Of a stretch of 64,000 nucleotides of DNA, positions 1 to 8,560 are shown one piece after another. The number at the start of each line of letters is the position of its first letter. Position 1 is the first letter of the stretch. The notes below the pieces were generated by a model. The model ran no database searches. It was given only the letters and a program-made list of their open reading frames with translations, and was not told the DNA's origin. Source of the DNA: Micromonospora sp. NBC_01796 (GTDB lineage Bacteria; Actinomycetota; Actinomycetes; Mycobacteriales; Micromonosporaceae); assembly GCF_035917455.1 (NCBI RefSeq), contig NZ_CP109078.1, positions 7,486,001-7,550,000 on the forward strand. The letters run 5' to 3'. Both the position numbers and the translations under genes were made by a program.

Positions 1-16
1 CGAACGCCACCCCTCC

Positions 17-799
17 GTGCCAGCGATCGGAGAATCCTTGGACGCTGCTGATGGCTCGGTGACGGTGGCTGGCGCGATCGTGTGTATGCATCATGGAGCG
101 ATGGCTGACGCACGGGTTGTCTGGGGCGATGCGGCGCGCTGGTATCCGGAGGTTGTCGCGATGGGTGACACGATCGTCGCCTGGCAGGCCGAGTTCGAAG
201 GGAAGCACATACCGTTGCGGGTGGGTCCGAGGGAGAGCCCAAACCCCCATCGCACCGCGACGGTGAAGAACGGCGAGTTGCACGCGGACCTGCTACTGAG
301 CCCCTGGGAGCGACGGTTTCGCCTCGCGCTCCGCAGCAGCGGGTTCACCCTTCTGCAGGGCTACGCCGCAGATCTGGGGACAGCGGCCGACGCGGCAGCG
401 CTGTGGCTGTCCGGGGCGCGGCCGGGGCAGGTCGCAGCAGCGTGGCCGTTCCTGGGCTCGGTGGCCCTCGCCGAGGCACGGGAACGCGGCGACCACCGGG
501 AGTCGAGCTGGCTGTGGCTCTACGAAAACCATTGTGCGAACCCCGTCGGAACCCGGCTGCGGGCATTTCTCGCACTGGCATTCCACGAGCCGCGGCTGCG
601 CGTGCTGCGGCCGTACACCAGCCATTGGACCCTGCGCTTCAGCAGAAGCCCGGAGTGGCCCTTCGACCACGACCTTCCCGCGGTCGATCCGGCAATCACC
701 CCCGATCGGTACGTGGTGCGGATGCGCGACCGCCGAGCCCACGACGAAACCGACGCCTCCGGCGCACTCCGACTCCTGCTGGCCGAGCTGCCGGACTGA
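17..799 (+). CDS. DUF6193 family protein, possibly 5'-partial
   Basis: A soluble 260-residue protein from the GTG at 17. The C-terminal two thirds match my recollection of the actinobacterial DUF6193 family, often labelled natural-product biosynthesis protein. Shared features are a block with WLSGARPGQ followed by WPFL, a SHWTLRFSRSPEWPF segment and a closing stretch before LLLAELPD. No catalytic residues are known to me for the family. The reading frame stays open to the left edge and the GTG has no clear ribosome binding site, so the true start may lie outside the window or at an internal ATG (for example 103). The upstream neighbour is not visible. Family assignment is moderately sure; function is unknown. 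Confidence 0.6.
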   Translation: MPAIGESLDAADGSVTVAGAIVCMHHGAMADARVVWGDAARWYPEVVAMGDTIVAWQAEFEGKHIPLRVGPRESPNPHRTATVKNGELHADLLLSPWERRFRLALRSSGFTLLQGYAADLGTAADAAALWLSGARPGQVAAAWPFLGSVALAEARERGDHRESSWLWLYENHCANPVGTRLRAFLALAFHEPRLRVLRPYTSHWTLRFSRSPEWPFDHDLPAVDPAITPDRYVVRMRDRRAHDETDASGALRLLLAELPD

Positions 800-884
800 G
801 CGGCAGGTCGATCTCTCCGGTCGATGCACGGCGGCGCCGAGCGCGATCAACGCGGGATGGGCGGTGTCGCTCGGCCAGCCGCCG

Positions 885-1436
885 TCACACCAACTCACGC
901 CGAGGAGCGGGTGGTTGTCCCGGTTGGAGTGAGCGGTCGACAAGTCGTTCGACATCGGCCCAGGTGGGCGTGGGCTGCCCGTAGCCGGGCACCGGCCGAC
1001 GCTGGGGCCCGAAGAAGTACTGATGGACGACGGCACCGTGGATCGCGGCGTGTACCTCGGGATGGTCGTCGACAAAATGGGTGAGGGCGAGTTCGAGACA
1101 GTGGACCCGTTTGTCCGTACGCCTGCGGCAGAATCGCACCCGGTCGGGTGCCAACCCGGTGCGCCGGTAGAAGTCGTGGCCGGCGAGCCACCGCAGGGTA
1201 CGGTCCTGAACACGTGGGCCACACTTGGAGACCAGCCACACCCGGCCGTGGAACCGGATGACGAGGCGGGCGATGACCTCGATCGCGTCGGGCATCTCCG
1301 GTGTTGCCAACATGGTCGCCTCGTCGCCGCTGAAGAAGGCGGTGTCCCCGCCGCCCGGGTGGGCGGTTCCGTCGATGATGACGCGGCCGATGTCGATGCC
1401 GAGCCGGGGTTCGGCTCGTGTCCTGATCTCATTCAT
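885..1436 (-). CDS. HAD-like hydrolase with atypical motif I
   Basis: A 183-residue protein with the order of HAD-fold motifs: motif I GIDIGRVI (nucleophile Asp15), motif II WLVSK (Ser70), a basic residue near 109 for motif III and FVDDHPEV (Asp123/Asp124) for motif IV. The usual second Asp of DxD is Gly17, so the general acid/base of phosphatases is missing. The enzyme may therefore have a different or weak activity. An ATG start at 1436 is supported by the divergent arrangement with the LysR gene, only 69 bases away. Substrate is unknown. HAD fold is fairly sure; catalysis is not. Confidence 0.65.
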   Translation of the reverse strand: MNEIRTRAEPRLGIDIGRVIIDGTAHPGGGDTAFFSGDEATMLATPEMPDAIEVIARLVIRFHGRVWLVSKCGPRVQDRTLRWLAGHDFYRRTGLAPDRVRFCRRRTDKRVHCLELALTHFVDDHPEVHAAIHGAVVHQYFFGPQRRPVPGYGQPTPTWADVERLVDRSLQPGQPPAPRRELV

Positions 1437-1468
1437 ACTGCCAGGGTGCGGGCCCGGCGGTCTGCGGG

Positions 1469-1499
1469 GAACTATTGTTCGGACACCGTTCTATAGTCC
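1469..1499. promoter_or_regulatory. Overlapping divergent promoters between HAD-like gene and LysR gene
   Basis: The plus strand has TATAGT at 1492-1497, nine bases before the LysR ATG, so that mRNA is probably leaderless or nearly so; GAACTA lies 17 bases upstream of it. The minus strand has AATAGT (1476-1471) preceded at 17 bases by GGACTA (1499-1494). The two -10 boxes form the arms of an inverted repeat, ACTAT (1471-1475) and ATAGT (1493-1497). A LysR protein bound here would affect both genes. The -35 elements are weak, so this is a sequence-based inference. Confidence 0.5.
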
Positions 1500-1505
1500 T
1501 GCACT

Positions 1506-2369
1506 ATGACCGGACGGGACCTGCTCGAACCCGACGCGCTGCGCTCGTTCGCGGTCTTCGCCGAGCACCGCAACTTCACGGTCGCCGCGGCGGCGCTGCA
1601 CATCAGCCAGCCCTCCCTGCACGTGAAGATCAGGAAGCTGGCCGTCGCGCTCGGCGTCGAACTCTACGAGCGGGACGGTCGCCGTCTGGTGCTCACCGCA
1701 GCCGGTGAAAGGCTCGCCGCCTTCGCGCTGGACTCGCGTCGGCGGGCCGACGAGTTCCTGCGTGAACTCCACCAGGATTCCCCGGCCACACTGACCATCG
1801 CGGCCGGGCGGGGGGCGCTGCGCTGGGTGGTCGCCGAGCCGATCCGGTGCACCGCGCGGCAGGGTCGACGCGTGCAGGTCATCACCGCCGACCGGGAAAC
1901 CGCCCTCGCGGCCGTCTCCTCCGGCCGGGCCGACCTGGCCGTCGTCGGACACGACGCCCCTCCGCGCCGGCTCGAAGCGACCCAGATCGCCGCGTACCCG
2001 CAGGTGCTCGTGGTCGACGAACGGCATCCGCTCGCCGCCCGGAGCCAGGTCGGGCTCACCGACCTCGACGGACTGGACCTCGTCGTCCCCCCGGACGGTC
2101 GCCCACACCGGCGGGCCCTGGACCGCGCCCTGCTCGACGCCGGCGTCTCCTGGCAGGTCGCCGCCGAGGTCGACGGCTGGGACCTGCTGGTGCACATGTC
2201 GGACCTCGGCATCGGCGCCACGATCGTCAACGGGTGCGTGCAGCTACCCGCCGGCCTGCGCGCGGTGCCGATCCGCGGCCTGCCGAAGATCCGGTACTGG
2301 GCGACCTGGCGTCCCCAGCGGCAGGCCCTGGTGCGGGACTTCCTGGATCTGGTCCGGCAACAGCGGTGA
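1506..2369 (+). CDS. LysR family transcriptional regulator
   Basis: A 287-residue LysR-type regulator. Residues about 10-68 form the winged helix-turn-helix (RNFTVAAAALHISQPSLH followed by a basic stretch and the wing VLTAAG); residues about 95-285 form the periplasmic-binding-protein-like effector domain. Length is normal for the family. The ATG lies just after a -10 box, suggesting leaderless translation. It diverges from the HAD-like gene, the usual arrangement for a LysR regulator and its target. The effector is unknown. Confidence 0.9.
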   Translation: MTGRDLLEPDALRSFAVFAEHRNFTVAAAALHISQPSLHVKIRKLAVALGVELYERDGRRLVLTAAGERLAAFALDSRRRADEFLRELHQDSPATLTIAAGRGALRWVVAEPIRCTARQGRRVQVITADRETALAAVSSGRADLAVVGHDAPPRRLEATQIAAYPQVLVVDERHPLAARSQVGLTDLDGLDLVVPPDGRPHRRALDRALLDAGVSWQVAAEVDGWDLLVHMSDLGIGATIVNGCVQLPAGLRAVPIRGLPKIRYWATWRPQRQALVRDFLDLVRQQR

Positions 2370-2376
2370 CCGCGAA

Positions 2377-2394
2377 GGCCCGCGACCGCGGGCC
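2377..2394. terminator. Weak hairpin between convergent genes
   Basis: A 7-bp GC stem (GGCCCGC / GCGGGCC) with a 4-base loop lies between the end of the LysR gene and the end of the nitroreductase gene. There is no T-run. It could serve as a bidirectional stop, but the stem is short. Confidence 0.3.
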
Positions 2395-2423
2395 CGACCC
2401 GGCACGGGGAATCGGTGCGGTGG

Positions 2424-3317
2424 CTAACGTCGGGCCGAACGGACCGGCTCGGCCAGGGGTCGGCCGACTCGGAACACCGCGAGCGGCTTGCCGCCCACCC
2501 GTTCGGCGAGCCTGCCCGCGGTCGCCGGACAATCGATGAGTTGGCTGAGTGGGTGGACCGCCAGACCGTGCCGGGCGAGCGCCAACCAGGTACGCAGGAG
2601 ACGCCGACCTGCGGTGATGTGATCGTCGTCGTCCGCGAGGAGGACCAAGAGGCTGCCCTCGTACCGCAGCAGGCCGCGGCCGGTGGCGGCGAGCAGCGCC
2701 GGGAGACCCAGACGCCGGGTGACCGGGTACGCGCGCAGCGCCGCGCCCAGGAACCGCGCTTCGTACCGGGACAGGACGAGGGCCTGGTCGGTGAGCCCGT
2801 CAAGGTGGTACCGAGGGTGGTGTGGGTCGAGGCGCAGCCAGTCGCGCAGCTCGACCGCGACGGCGGGGGTACCGAACAGCCACCGGTCGGCAACCGCCAG
2901 GTCGGACGCGAGATCCCCGGTGGGAACGTGGACGATGCCGGGTCCGAGGTCGGCGACCACGACCGGGTCGAGGTAACCGGGCGCGTACGGACCACGGGCC
3001 ACCCGGCGGCCCTCGATGTCGGCGATCGTGAACGGGGTCGCGTACACGTGTGCGTCGGGGACCAGTCGCGGACCGGCGGCCGCCGCGACGGGCAGGTCGA
3101 GTGCGGCGGAGACGATGAGGCATGTCTCGACGAACGCGCCCAGGGCGAGGGCGAGGTCCCGCCCGGTCGGGTCGGAGTCGGGCAGCGAGCGGGCAGGGTC
3201 GAACCCGATGACGATCTCGTCGGCGTGGTATTCCGGCCGCCACGGCTGGGTGTTGTGGGCGCTCGGCGCCCGGCGACAGATCGCTTCGTGTGTCCGCAAC
3301 CGCTCGACCCACGTCAT
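2424..3317 (-). CDS. Acg-type nitroreductase-like FMN protein
   Basis: A 297-residue protein with the signature of the Acg/Rv2032-type nitroreductase-like family: an N-terminal APSAHNTQPWR segment, DPTGRDLALALGAF about 40 residues later, and a C-terminal half carrying two degenerate nitroreductase lobes. Proteins of this family bind FMN, but many lack reductase activity. The ATG at 3317 is chosen because it overlaps the stop of the upstream gene in an ATGA, giving translational coupling. It is the last gene of a four-gene operon, so it may supply a redox or flavin-binding step in that pathway. Substrate unknown. Confidence 0.75.
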   Translation of the reverse strand: MTWVERLRTHEAICRRAPSAHNTQPWRPEYHADEIVIGFDPARSLPDSDPTGRDLALALGAFVETCLIVSAALDLPVAAAAGPRLVPDAHVYATPFTIADIEGRRVARGPYAPGYLDPVVVADLGPGIVHVPTGDLASDLAVADRWLFGTPAVAVELRDWLRLDPHHPRYHLDGLTDQALVLSRYEARFLGAALRAYPVTRRLGLPALLAATGRGLLRYEGSLLVLLADDDDHITAGRRLLRTWLALARHGLAVHPLSQLIDCPATAGRLAERVGGKPLAVFRVGRPLAEPVRSARR

Positions 3318-4405
3318 GTCGCGACCCCCCTCTCGTAGAACGTGTACCCGTGCAGCGGCCGACCGCCGGCCCGCCGGTACTGGGCGGCCGAGGCGAGGTT
3401 CTCCCGTTCGACGAAGGTGCTGCGCAGCGTCCGGTACCCGCCTCGGGCGAGGTTGCGGTGCAGTTCCCGGGACAGCAGCGTCAGGTATCCCCTCCCCTGC
3501 TCGTCGGGGACGGTGCCCTTGATGATGAGCACCGCGTCGCGCCGGTACCGGGTGCGGGTACACAGCAGGCGAAGCTGGTTGAGTACGCCGAGCCGACCGC
3601 CGACCGCCATGACGAACTCGGAGATGTCCGGGACCGTCACGACAAACGCGACCGGCCGGCCGGCCTTCTCCAGCCAGAGCAGCAGACCCTCGTCGAGCAG
3701 GTACGCGAGACCGTCGGTCTGCTGTGCCAGCTGTTCGGCGGAAATGTCGGTGTAGTAGCCGAGCCGCGCGAAGCTGCTGTTGAGCAACTGCCGCAGGATC
3801 GGCAGTTGGCTGCGGAGGTGCCGCCGCGAGCCGTACCGGATGACCAGCTTCTCGGTGGCGATCCGGTCGTCGTCGAAGGCGAACCCGTGGTCATGGCCGG
3901 CTGTTCCGGCGCCCGGATGGTCGAGGTCGACGAGCCAGGTGTCGGCCTCGAACCGGCGTTGGAACCCGTGCCGCTCGTACGTGGCGGGGTAGTAGGCGGG
4001 GTTCCACGCGGAGTCCACGAATCCTCGGTCGGCGAAGCCGGACGTGATCACTCCTCCGGTCTGGTTCGGCAGCAGCGCCACCGGCCCGAACAGCGGCCGG
4101 CCATCGGCCCTGGCCTCGACCGCGTCGACGATGGCGGTGAAGACCGAGTCGTCGTCGACGAACTCGGTGTGACCGAACAGTTGGCGTGGACCCACCTTGG
4201 CGTCGAAGGTCGCGCTGCGGTGCATGCTGGTTCGTCCGACCACCGTGCCGTGTCGGTCGCGGACCAGGAACAGTTCGGCGGTTCGGCCGTGTGTCGCGAT
4301 CACCGACGAGAGCAGGGGCACGTACCGGTCGACCGGGTGGAGCCGGAGTGGGAAGTCCACGAACGCCGTCAGGTCCGCCCGCGACCGGACGGGGACCAAT
4401 CTCAT
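3314..4405 (-). CDS. GNAT-like N-acyltransferase
   Basis: A 363-residue protein starting MRLVPVRS at the ATG at 4405, which overlaps the previous gene's stop by four bases. Residues about 35-60 (ELFLVRDRHGTVVGR) look like the first strands of a GNAT fold. The C-terminal part, with QGRGYLTLLSRELHRNL and NLASAAQYRRAGG, resembles the acyl-CoA binding and last helices of GNAT or FemAB-like acyltransferases. Length suggests a double or extended GNAT. Third gene of the coupled operon; it may transfer an amino or acyl group to, or from, the product activated by the adenylating enzyme. Substrate unknown. Confidence 0.65.
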   Translation of the reverse strand: MRLVPVRSRADLTAFVDFPLRLHPVDRYVPLLSSVIATHGRTAELFLVRDRHGTVVGRTSMHRSATFDAKVGPRQLFGHTEFVDDDSVFTAIVDAVEARADGRPLFGPVALLPNQTGGVITSGFADRGFVDSAWNPAYYPATYERHGFQRRFEADTWLVDLDHPGAGTAGHDHGFAFDDDRIATEKLVIRYGSRRHLRSQLPILRQLLNSSFARLGYYTDISAEQLAQQTDGLAYLLDEGLLLWLEKAGRPVAFVVTVPDISEFVMAVGGRLGVLNQLRLLCTRTRYRRDAVLIIKGTVPDEQGRGYLTLLSRELHRNLARGGYRTLRSTFVERENLASAAQYRRAGGRPLHGYTFYERGVAT

Positions 4406-4848
4406 GCGCGGTGCACCGGCGGACCGGTGTTCTCGGTCGACAGCGGGGTGAAGGTCGGGATGTGTGCCATTCCGTCGGCCTCGGCCCGCCAGACGCCGTT
4501 GGTGTAGCCCTCGGGCTCGGCGGTGTACAGGCGGATGTAGCCGCCGGTCGCGTTTGTCGTGCCGTGGTCGGTCACCCAGCACATCAGCTCGCGGTGGTGG
4601 CGGCTGCGGGCGAATTTCAACAGCGCGTCCCGGTCGCTGAAGAATGCGACGGTCCCGAGCGTGAACGGGAACCGGTAGTACACGGTGTGCCACCGGTACC
4701 CGTCCATCCGTCTCATCTGCCGCACCATCTTGAACCAGGTACGGGTGAGCGTGACGATCGAGCGCGGCCCCCGGTAGCGGGTGGCGCCGACGAACATGGC
4801 GGTGGCCTGGCCGACCGGGGGCGCGGCGGAGAAGTCGGAGGTCCTCAC
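4402..4848 (-). CDS. Small protein, possible dimeric alpha/beta-barrel monooxygenase-like
   Basis: A 148-residue soluble protein. The pattern of a TRTWFKMVRQMRRM helix, a strand pair around WHTVYYRFPFTLGTVAFF, and SRHHRELMCWV resembles small alpha/beta-barrel proteins of the DUF3291/DUF4188/ABM type, but I cannot place it firmly. The start is the GTG at 4848, which overlaps the adenylating enzyme's stop as GTGA; the end overlaps the GNAT start as ATGA. It is therefore coupled on both sides and almost certainly acts in the same pathway. Confidence 0.55.
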   Translation of the reverse strand: MRTSDFSAAPPVGQATAMFVGATRYRGPRSIVTLTRTWFKMVRQMRRMDGYRWHTVYYRFPFTLGTVAFFSDRDALLKFARSRHHRELMCWVTDHGTTNATGGYIRLYTAEPEGYTNGVWRAEADGMAHIPTFTPLSTENTGPPVHRA

Positions 4849-6383
4849 GCGGTCCCGCCCTTCACCAGATAGACATTCTTGATCTTGGAATCGGTGCCGG
4901 CGAACGGGCCGCTGCCGTAGTCGTGGACCTCCACCCGCAGGTCCGCGGCGGACGGGTCCTCGGCCAGGGATTCCGCGAAGTCCCGGCTGACCTCGGCGAG
5001 GTGGCGCAGGACCCCGTGGCGGCAGGTGTCGACCAGCGCCCGCCGCTCGTCGGGGCCGAGCGTCAGGTGCTCGCGCAGTTGCAGGTTGATGACCGGCCGG
5101 CTCTCCAGGCTCACCTGCTCGGTCAACTGCAGGCAGAAGCTCTGCAGCAGGTGCGCCCGGGAGTTGCCACGGTAGAGGCCGTACTCGACGTCCTGCGGAT
5201 AGATGTTGGCGCCCATGTACGAAATCGTGCTGTCCCTGCGGCCGAACAGGAACAGCAACGGCAACCGCATCCGGTCGACCTGCCAGGCACGCCCGGCGTC
5301 GGCCCGCGCGTCCGGGTCCGCGATCGCGGCGAGCACGTCCGGATACGAAACCAGCCGGCCTTCGTCGCCGATGTTGTAGCGGACCCGGGGATTCAGCACG
5401 GCCGTGGAGTTGATCGTGCAGAGCACCTCGTGTTCGGGTGTGGTCTCCAGGTACGTCTCGAGCGGGTTGTACTGGAAAACCATCGGCAGGCGGTACTCGT
5501 CGGCACCGAGCAGGCTGGTCCGCAGGGCAGGGTCGGTACGCAGCCGCCGACGGACCCAGACGCTGAAGTCGGTCTCCCCGGCGATGCCAATGGTCAGGTC
5601 ACTGGCTCCGTAACCGGAACGCACCTTGAGGAAGCGCTCCTCCAGGTAGTCGCGCAGCGCCTCGGTCATCCCCTCACCGCCGACCAGTCCGCTGATCCGG
5701 TATTCGATCCAGGGGAAGTCCTCGGCGTCGAGCTTGTCGCGCAGATGCTTCAGAAACGGCGGGTACGCGGTGACGATGTAGTCGAAGCCGGACCCGAAGT
5801 ACAGTAGCGTGTCCACGATCTTCTGCAGGTCCGGCCCGGTGTTCTTCACCATCGCGATCCTGGACATGGCGATGCCGGTGTTGGTGCCGGTGGCCCACGC
5901 CCCCATCGAATACGCGTTGATGACAAAGCGCCGTTTCGAGGGAAACACCATCGTCGCGTAGCCGGCCAGGTTCTTGTGGACCGAGCGCAACTCACGACGG
6001 CTGCGAATCCAGTTGAACGGCTGACCGGACGAGCCCGACGACTCGTCCACCACACTGCCGGCAATCTCGATCTCACCGTTCCGGCAGCGCCGCGCCTCCG
6101 GGTACGCCTTCACGTAAGACTCCTTGTCGGTCGGTGGGTACGACGACAGGTCGAACCACCGGAACCGCCACTGGTTACGGCGCAGGAAGTCGCCGTACGC
6201 GGGCACGTCGATCGCGGCGAACTGGCAGGTCATCCACGCGTGCAGTCGAGCAAAACGACCCATGTACGGGCGGTACCGACGCGCCGTGAGCCGCCACACC
6301 GCCGGATGGATCCGGTACAGCGTGTAGAGCCAGGTCAGCGCGAAGCTCACGAACCGCAACGTCCAACGACGCAGGAATGTCAT
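4845..6383 (-). CDS. CapK/PaaK-like adenylate-forming enzyme
   Basis: A 512-residue member of the phenylacetate-CoA ligase/CapK branch of the ANL superfamily. Visible motifs are the phosphate-binding loop SSGSSGQP (115-122), GYGASD (258-262), RVRYNIGDEG (333-342) and the hinge FGRRDSTISYMGANIYPQDVE region (380-400). The N-terminal 30 residues are hydrophobic and aromatic, suggesting membrane association. ATG at 6383 gives a family-like start, but no good ribosome binding site is visible. It heads a four-gene operon with 4-base overlaps. It probably activates a carboxylic acid as an acyl-adenylate, but the acid, and whether CoA or an amine is the acceptor, cannot be read from sequence. Confidence 0.8.
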   Translation of the reverse strand: MTFLRRWTLRFVSFALTWLYTLYRIHPAVWRLTARRYRPYMGRFARLHAWMTCQFAAIDVPAYGDFLRRNQWRFRWFDLSSYPPTDKESYVKAYPEARRCRNGEIEIAGSVVDESSGSSGQPFNWIRSRRELRSVHKNLAGYATMVFPSKRRFVINAYSMGAWATGTNTGIAMSRIAMVKNTGPDLQKIVDTLLYFGSGFDYIVTAYPPFLKHLRDKLDAEDFPWIEYRISGLVGGEGMTEALRDYLEERFLKVRSGYGASDLTIGIAGETDFSVWVRRRLRTDPALRTSLLGADEYRLPMVFQYNPLETYLETTPEHEVLCTINSTAVLNPRVRYNIGDEGRLVSYPDVLAAIADPDARADAGRAWQVDRMRLPLLFLFGRRDSTISYMGANIYPQDVEYGLYRGNSRAHLLQSFCLQLTEQVSLESRPVINLQLREHLTLGPDERRALVDTCRHGVLRHLAEVSRDFAESLAEDPSAADLRVEVHDYGSGPFAGTDSKIKNVYLVKGGTA

Positions 6384-6598
6384 CACCACGCAGCCACGAT
6401 AGGGAGCCCGCGAGTCCGGTACGTGATGACGAATACTCAACCGTCCTAAGTACCCCGGCGACGCCGCTGCCAAGATCGCACAAATCCCTGGCAACCACTC
6501 GCCGCGGTTCGCGCCGTACTCGGTCGGCGCCCTACGCCATTCCGCCCGTAACCTGAGGCCCGGCACGTCTCCGTACGGGCTTGTGGGCGCCGACCCGT

Positions 6599-8560
6599 TC
6601 AGCCCGGCCGGACGCAAGGGTCGGTGACCGGGTACGACGGACTCTGTGCCGTACGGCCGTCGGCGGCGGTCACCCGCACCGACCAGGTCAGCGCCGACGC
6701 GCGCAGGCTCCCCACGGTCACCTGCGCGGACGATCCGTCCACTGACATGTCCCGGCTCGACGTGGCACCTCCGGCGGGCGTCCAACGCACCTTCGCCTCG
6801 ACGATCGCGGCGCTGCCGGTGGCCCGCACGGCCAGGCTGTAGGTGTCCGAACCGCAGCGCACACGCGCGCTCGCCGTCACCGTGAACGGCATGGCCAACT
6901 GCGGTGCGGCGGTCGGCCGGGGCGCGGTTGGCGGCGGAGCGGTCGGCGACGCGGCCGGTGCGCCGGGTGCGCCCGCCGGGGGCGGGCCGGCTGCCGAGCC
7001 CGGGTTGGCAGCAGAGCCCGGGGTGGCCGCAGCGCCCGGGTCAGTGGCCGGACCAGCCTGGTCCGCATCACCGGGAGTAACCGGGCCGGCGGACACGCCG
7101 CCGGCGTCGACCGGTCCGGTCGTCGGTACCAGCCGGCCCACGGGGCCGGTGGTGGTGGCGGTGGGAGCTGGCGCCGCCGGCCCGCCGGCCGATGCGCCGG
7201 ATGTCGCCGCCACTCCTTCGGGGGCCGGTTGACCGGGCGCCAGGGCCCAGACGCCGGTCACGACGAGGAGCAAAAGCAGCCCGGCGGTCCCGGCCAACCG
7301 CCGGCGGCGCCGGTCACGGGTCGCCGCCGCCGATGTCGGACGGACGGGATGCGCCGCCGCACGCGGCACCGCCCCGCTGCTGCCTGCAGCGGGCCCGTCA
7401 CCCACCTCTGCGGTGGATTCGTCCCCCGACCCTGCGATCGACCCGTCCCCCGACGCTGCGCCCGGCCCGGAAGCCGCCCCGTCGTCCGCCGGGCCGGCGG
7501 GCTCCGGTGACGCCGACGACGCTGGCGCCGGATCGGCAGACGGCTCGACCTCGGCCGGGCCGCCGGTCGCCTCGTCGCGGGGCACATCAGGTCGGCCGTC
7601 AGTCGCACCGTCGCGGGCCACCTCGGCTCGGGCGTCGGTCGCGTCGACCGAGCCGCCGGCCGCATCGTCGCCGGGCCCGTCGGCCCGGCCGTCGGTCGCC
7701 TCGACCTCGACCTCGACCTCGACCTCGACCTCGACCTCGACCTCGACCTCGACCTCGACCTCGACCTCGACCTCGACCTCGACCTCGACCTCGACCAGTC
7801 TTGCCCACACCGTGTCGGCGGCGACGAGGAACACCGGTGCCGTGTACGCGGACAGCAACACCGCCGGGTTGAGTTGCTCGCTCCGGAGCACCCCGCACAC
7901 GGTGCAGCCGTCGACATGGCGGGAGACCCGCTTGCGCAGGGTCGGGGTGAGCCGGCCCTGCCACCCGTCCAGTACGTCGGCCAACTCCGGGCAGTCACGC
8001 CCCCCGCTGCGCGCGACGAGCAGCGCGCCGAGTGCCCGTTCGAGCTGAGATCGTGCCCGGGACAGCCGGGCGTGCGCGTGGTTGACGGGTACCCCGAGTG
8101 CCGCACCGATCTCGACGGCGGACAGGTCGTGACGGATCGCCAGGTGGACCACCTCGCGGTCGCCGGGGTTGAGGGCGGCGGCCGCGGTGTGTACGAGGTC
8201 GCGTACCTGCTCGGCGTTGACGCCGGTGCCCGGGTCAAGGGTGTCGGCCACCGGCTCGCCCGCCTCCTCCAGCGGTGAGGAGCGGGACCGCTCCCGCAAC
8301 TGCCGGAGGCATTCGGTGCGGACGATCGCGTACAGCCAGGGGCGCAGCCGGTCGGGGTCGCGGAGTTGCCCGATGCGTTGGCTGGCTTTGAGGAACGCGT
8401 CGTGGACAACGTCGGAGGCGGTTTCCGGCTCACGCACCATCACCCGGGCGTACGTGTAGAGCCGGTCGGCGTACCGCCGGTACATGCCTTCCAGGCCGGC
8501 CCGGTCGCCTCGGCTCATCGCCTCGACGAGCGTCCTGTCGTCCGGTATGGCCGTGTCCAT
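6599..8560 (-). CDS. ECF sigma factor fused to zinc-finger anti-sigma-like module, membrane helix and outer domain
   Basis: A 653-residue fusion. Residues 15-90 are sigma region 2 and about 115-180 region 4 (helix-turn-helix around LSAVEIGAALGVPVN). Residues 190-225 hold Cys190 and the H-x3-C-x2-C signature His215, Cys219, Cys222 of zinc-binding anti-sigma factors. Then come 16 Val-Glu dipeptides (256-287), an acidic Ala/Gly/Pro-rich linker, one membrane helix (about 418-438, after an Arg-rich stop), a Pro/Ala-rich outer stalk and a C-terminal 95-residue domain with two Cys. The ATG at 8560 has a GGGGGA-type binding site. The layout resembles actinobacterial ECF groups with fused anti-sigma extensions (ECF52/53 type). 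It predicts a membrane-tethered sigma factor. It diverges from a secreted subtilase gene. Confidence 0.85.
   Translation of the reverse strand: MDTAIPDDRTLVEAMSRGDRAGLEGMYRRYADRLYTYARVMVREPETASDVVHDAFLKASQRIGQLRDPDRLRPWLYAIVRTECLRQLRERSRSSPLEEAGEPVADTLDPGTGVNAEQVRDLVHTAAAALNPGDREVVHLAIRHDLSAVEIGAALGVPVNHAHARLSRARSQLERALGALLVARSGGRDCPELADVLDGWQGRLTPTLRKRVSRHVDGCTVCGVLRSEQLNPAVLLSAYTAPVFLVAADTVWARLVEVEVEVEVEVEVEVEVEVEVEVEVEVEVEVEATDGRADGPGDDAAGGSVDATDARAEVARDGATDGRPDVPRDEATGGPAEVEPSADPAPASSASPEPAGPADDGAASGPGAASGDGSIAGSGDESTAEVGDGPAAGSSGAVPRAAAHPVRPTSAAATRDRRRRRLAGTAGLLLLLVVTGVWALAPGQPAPEGVAATSGASAGGPAAPAPTATTTGPVGRLVPTTGPVDAGGVSAGPVTPGDADQAGPATDPGAAATPGSAANPGSAAGPPPAGAPGAPAASPTAPPPTAPRPTAAPQLAMPFTVTASARVRCGSDTYSLAVRATGSAAIVEAKVRWTPAGGATSSRDMSVDGSSAQVTVGSLRASALTWSVRVTAADGRTAQSPSYPVTDPCVRPG
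7700..7795. repeat. 16-copy perfect hexanucleotide tandem repeat
   Basis: Sixteen exact copies of a 6-base unit (CTCGAC on the plus strand, GTCGAG in the coding direction) encode 16 consecutive Val-Glu dipeptides in the sigma-factor fusion. Because the unit is two codons, slippage changes linker length without shifting the frame. It sits directly after the zinc-finger module and before the membrane helix. Confidence 0.97.

Noticed and set aside
7700-7795. Hexamer array as a CRISPR or regulatory repeat
   Set aside because: There are no spacers; units are contiguous and in frame with the sigma-fusion coding sequence.
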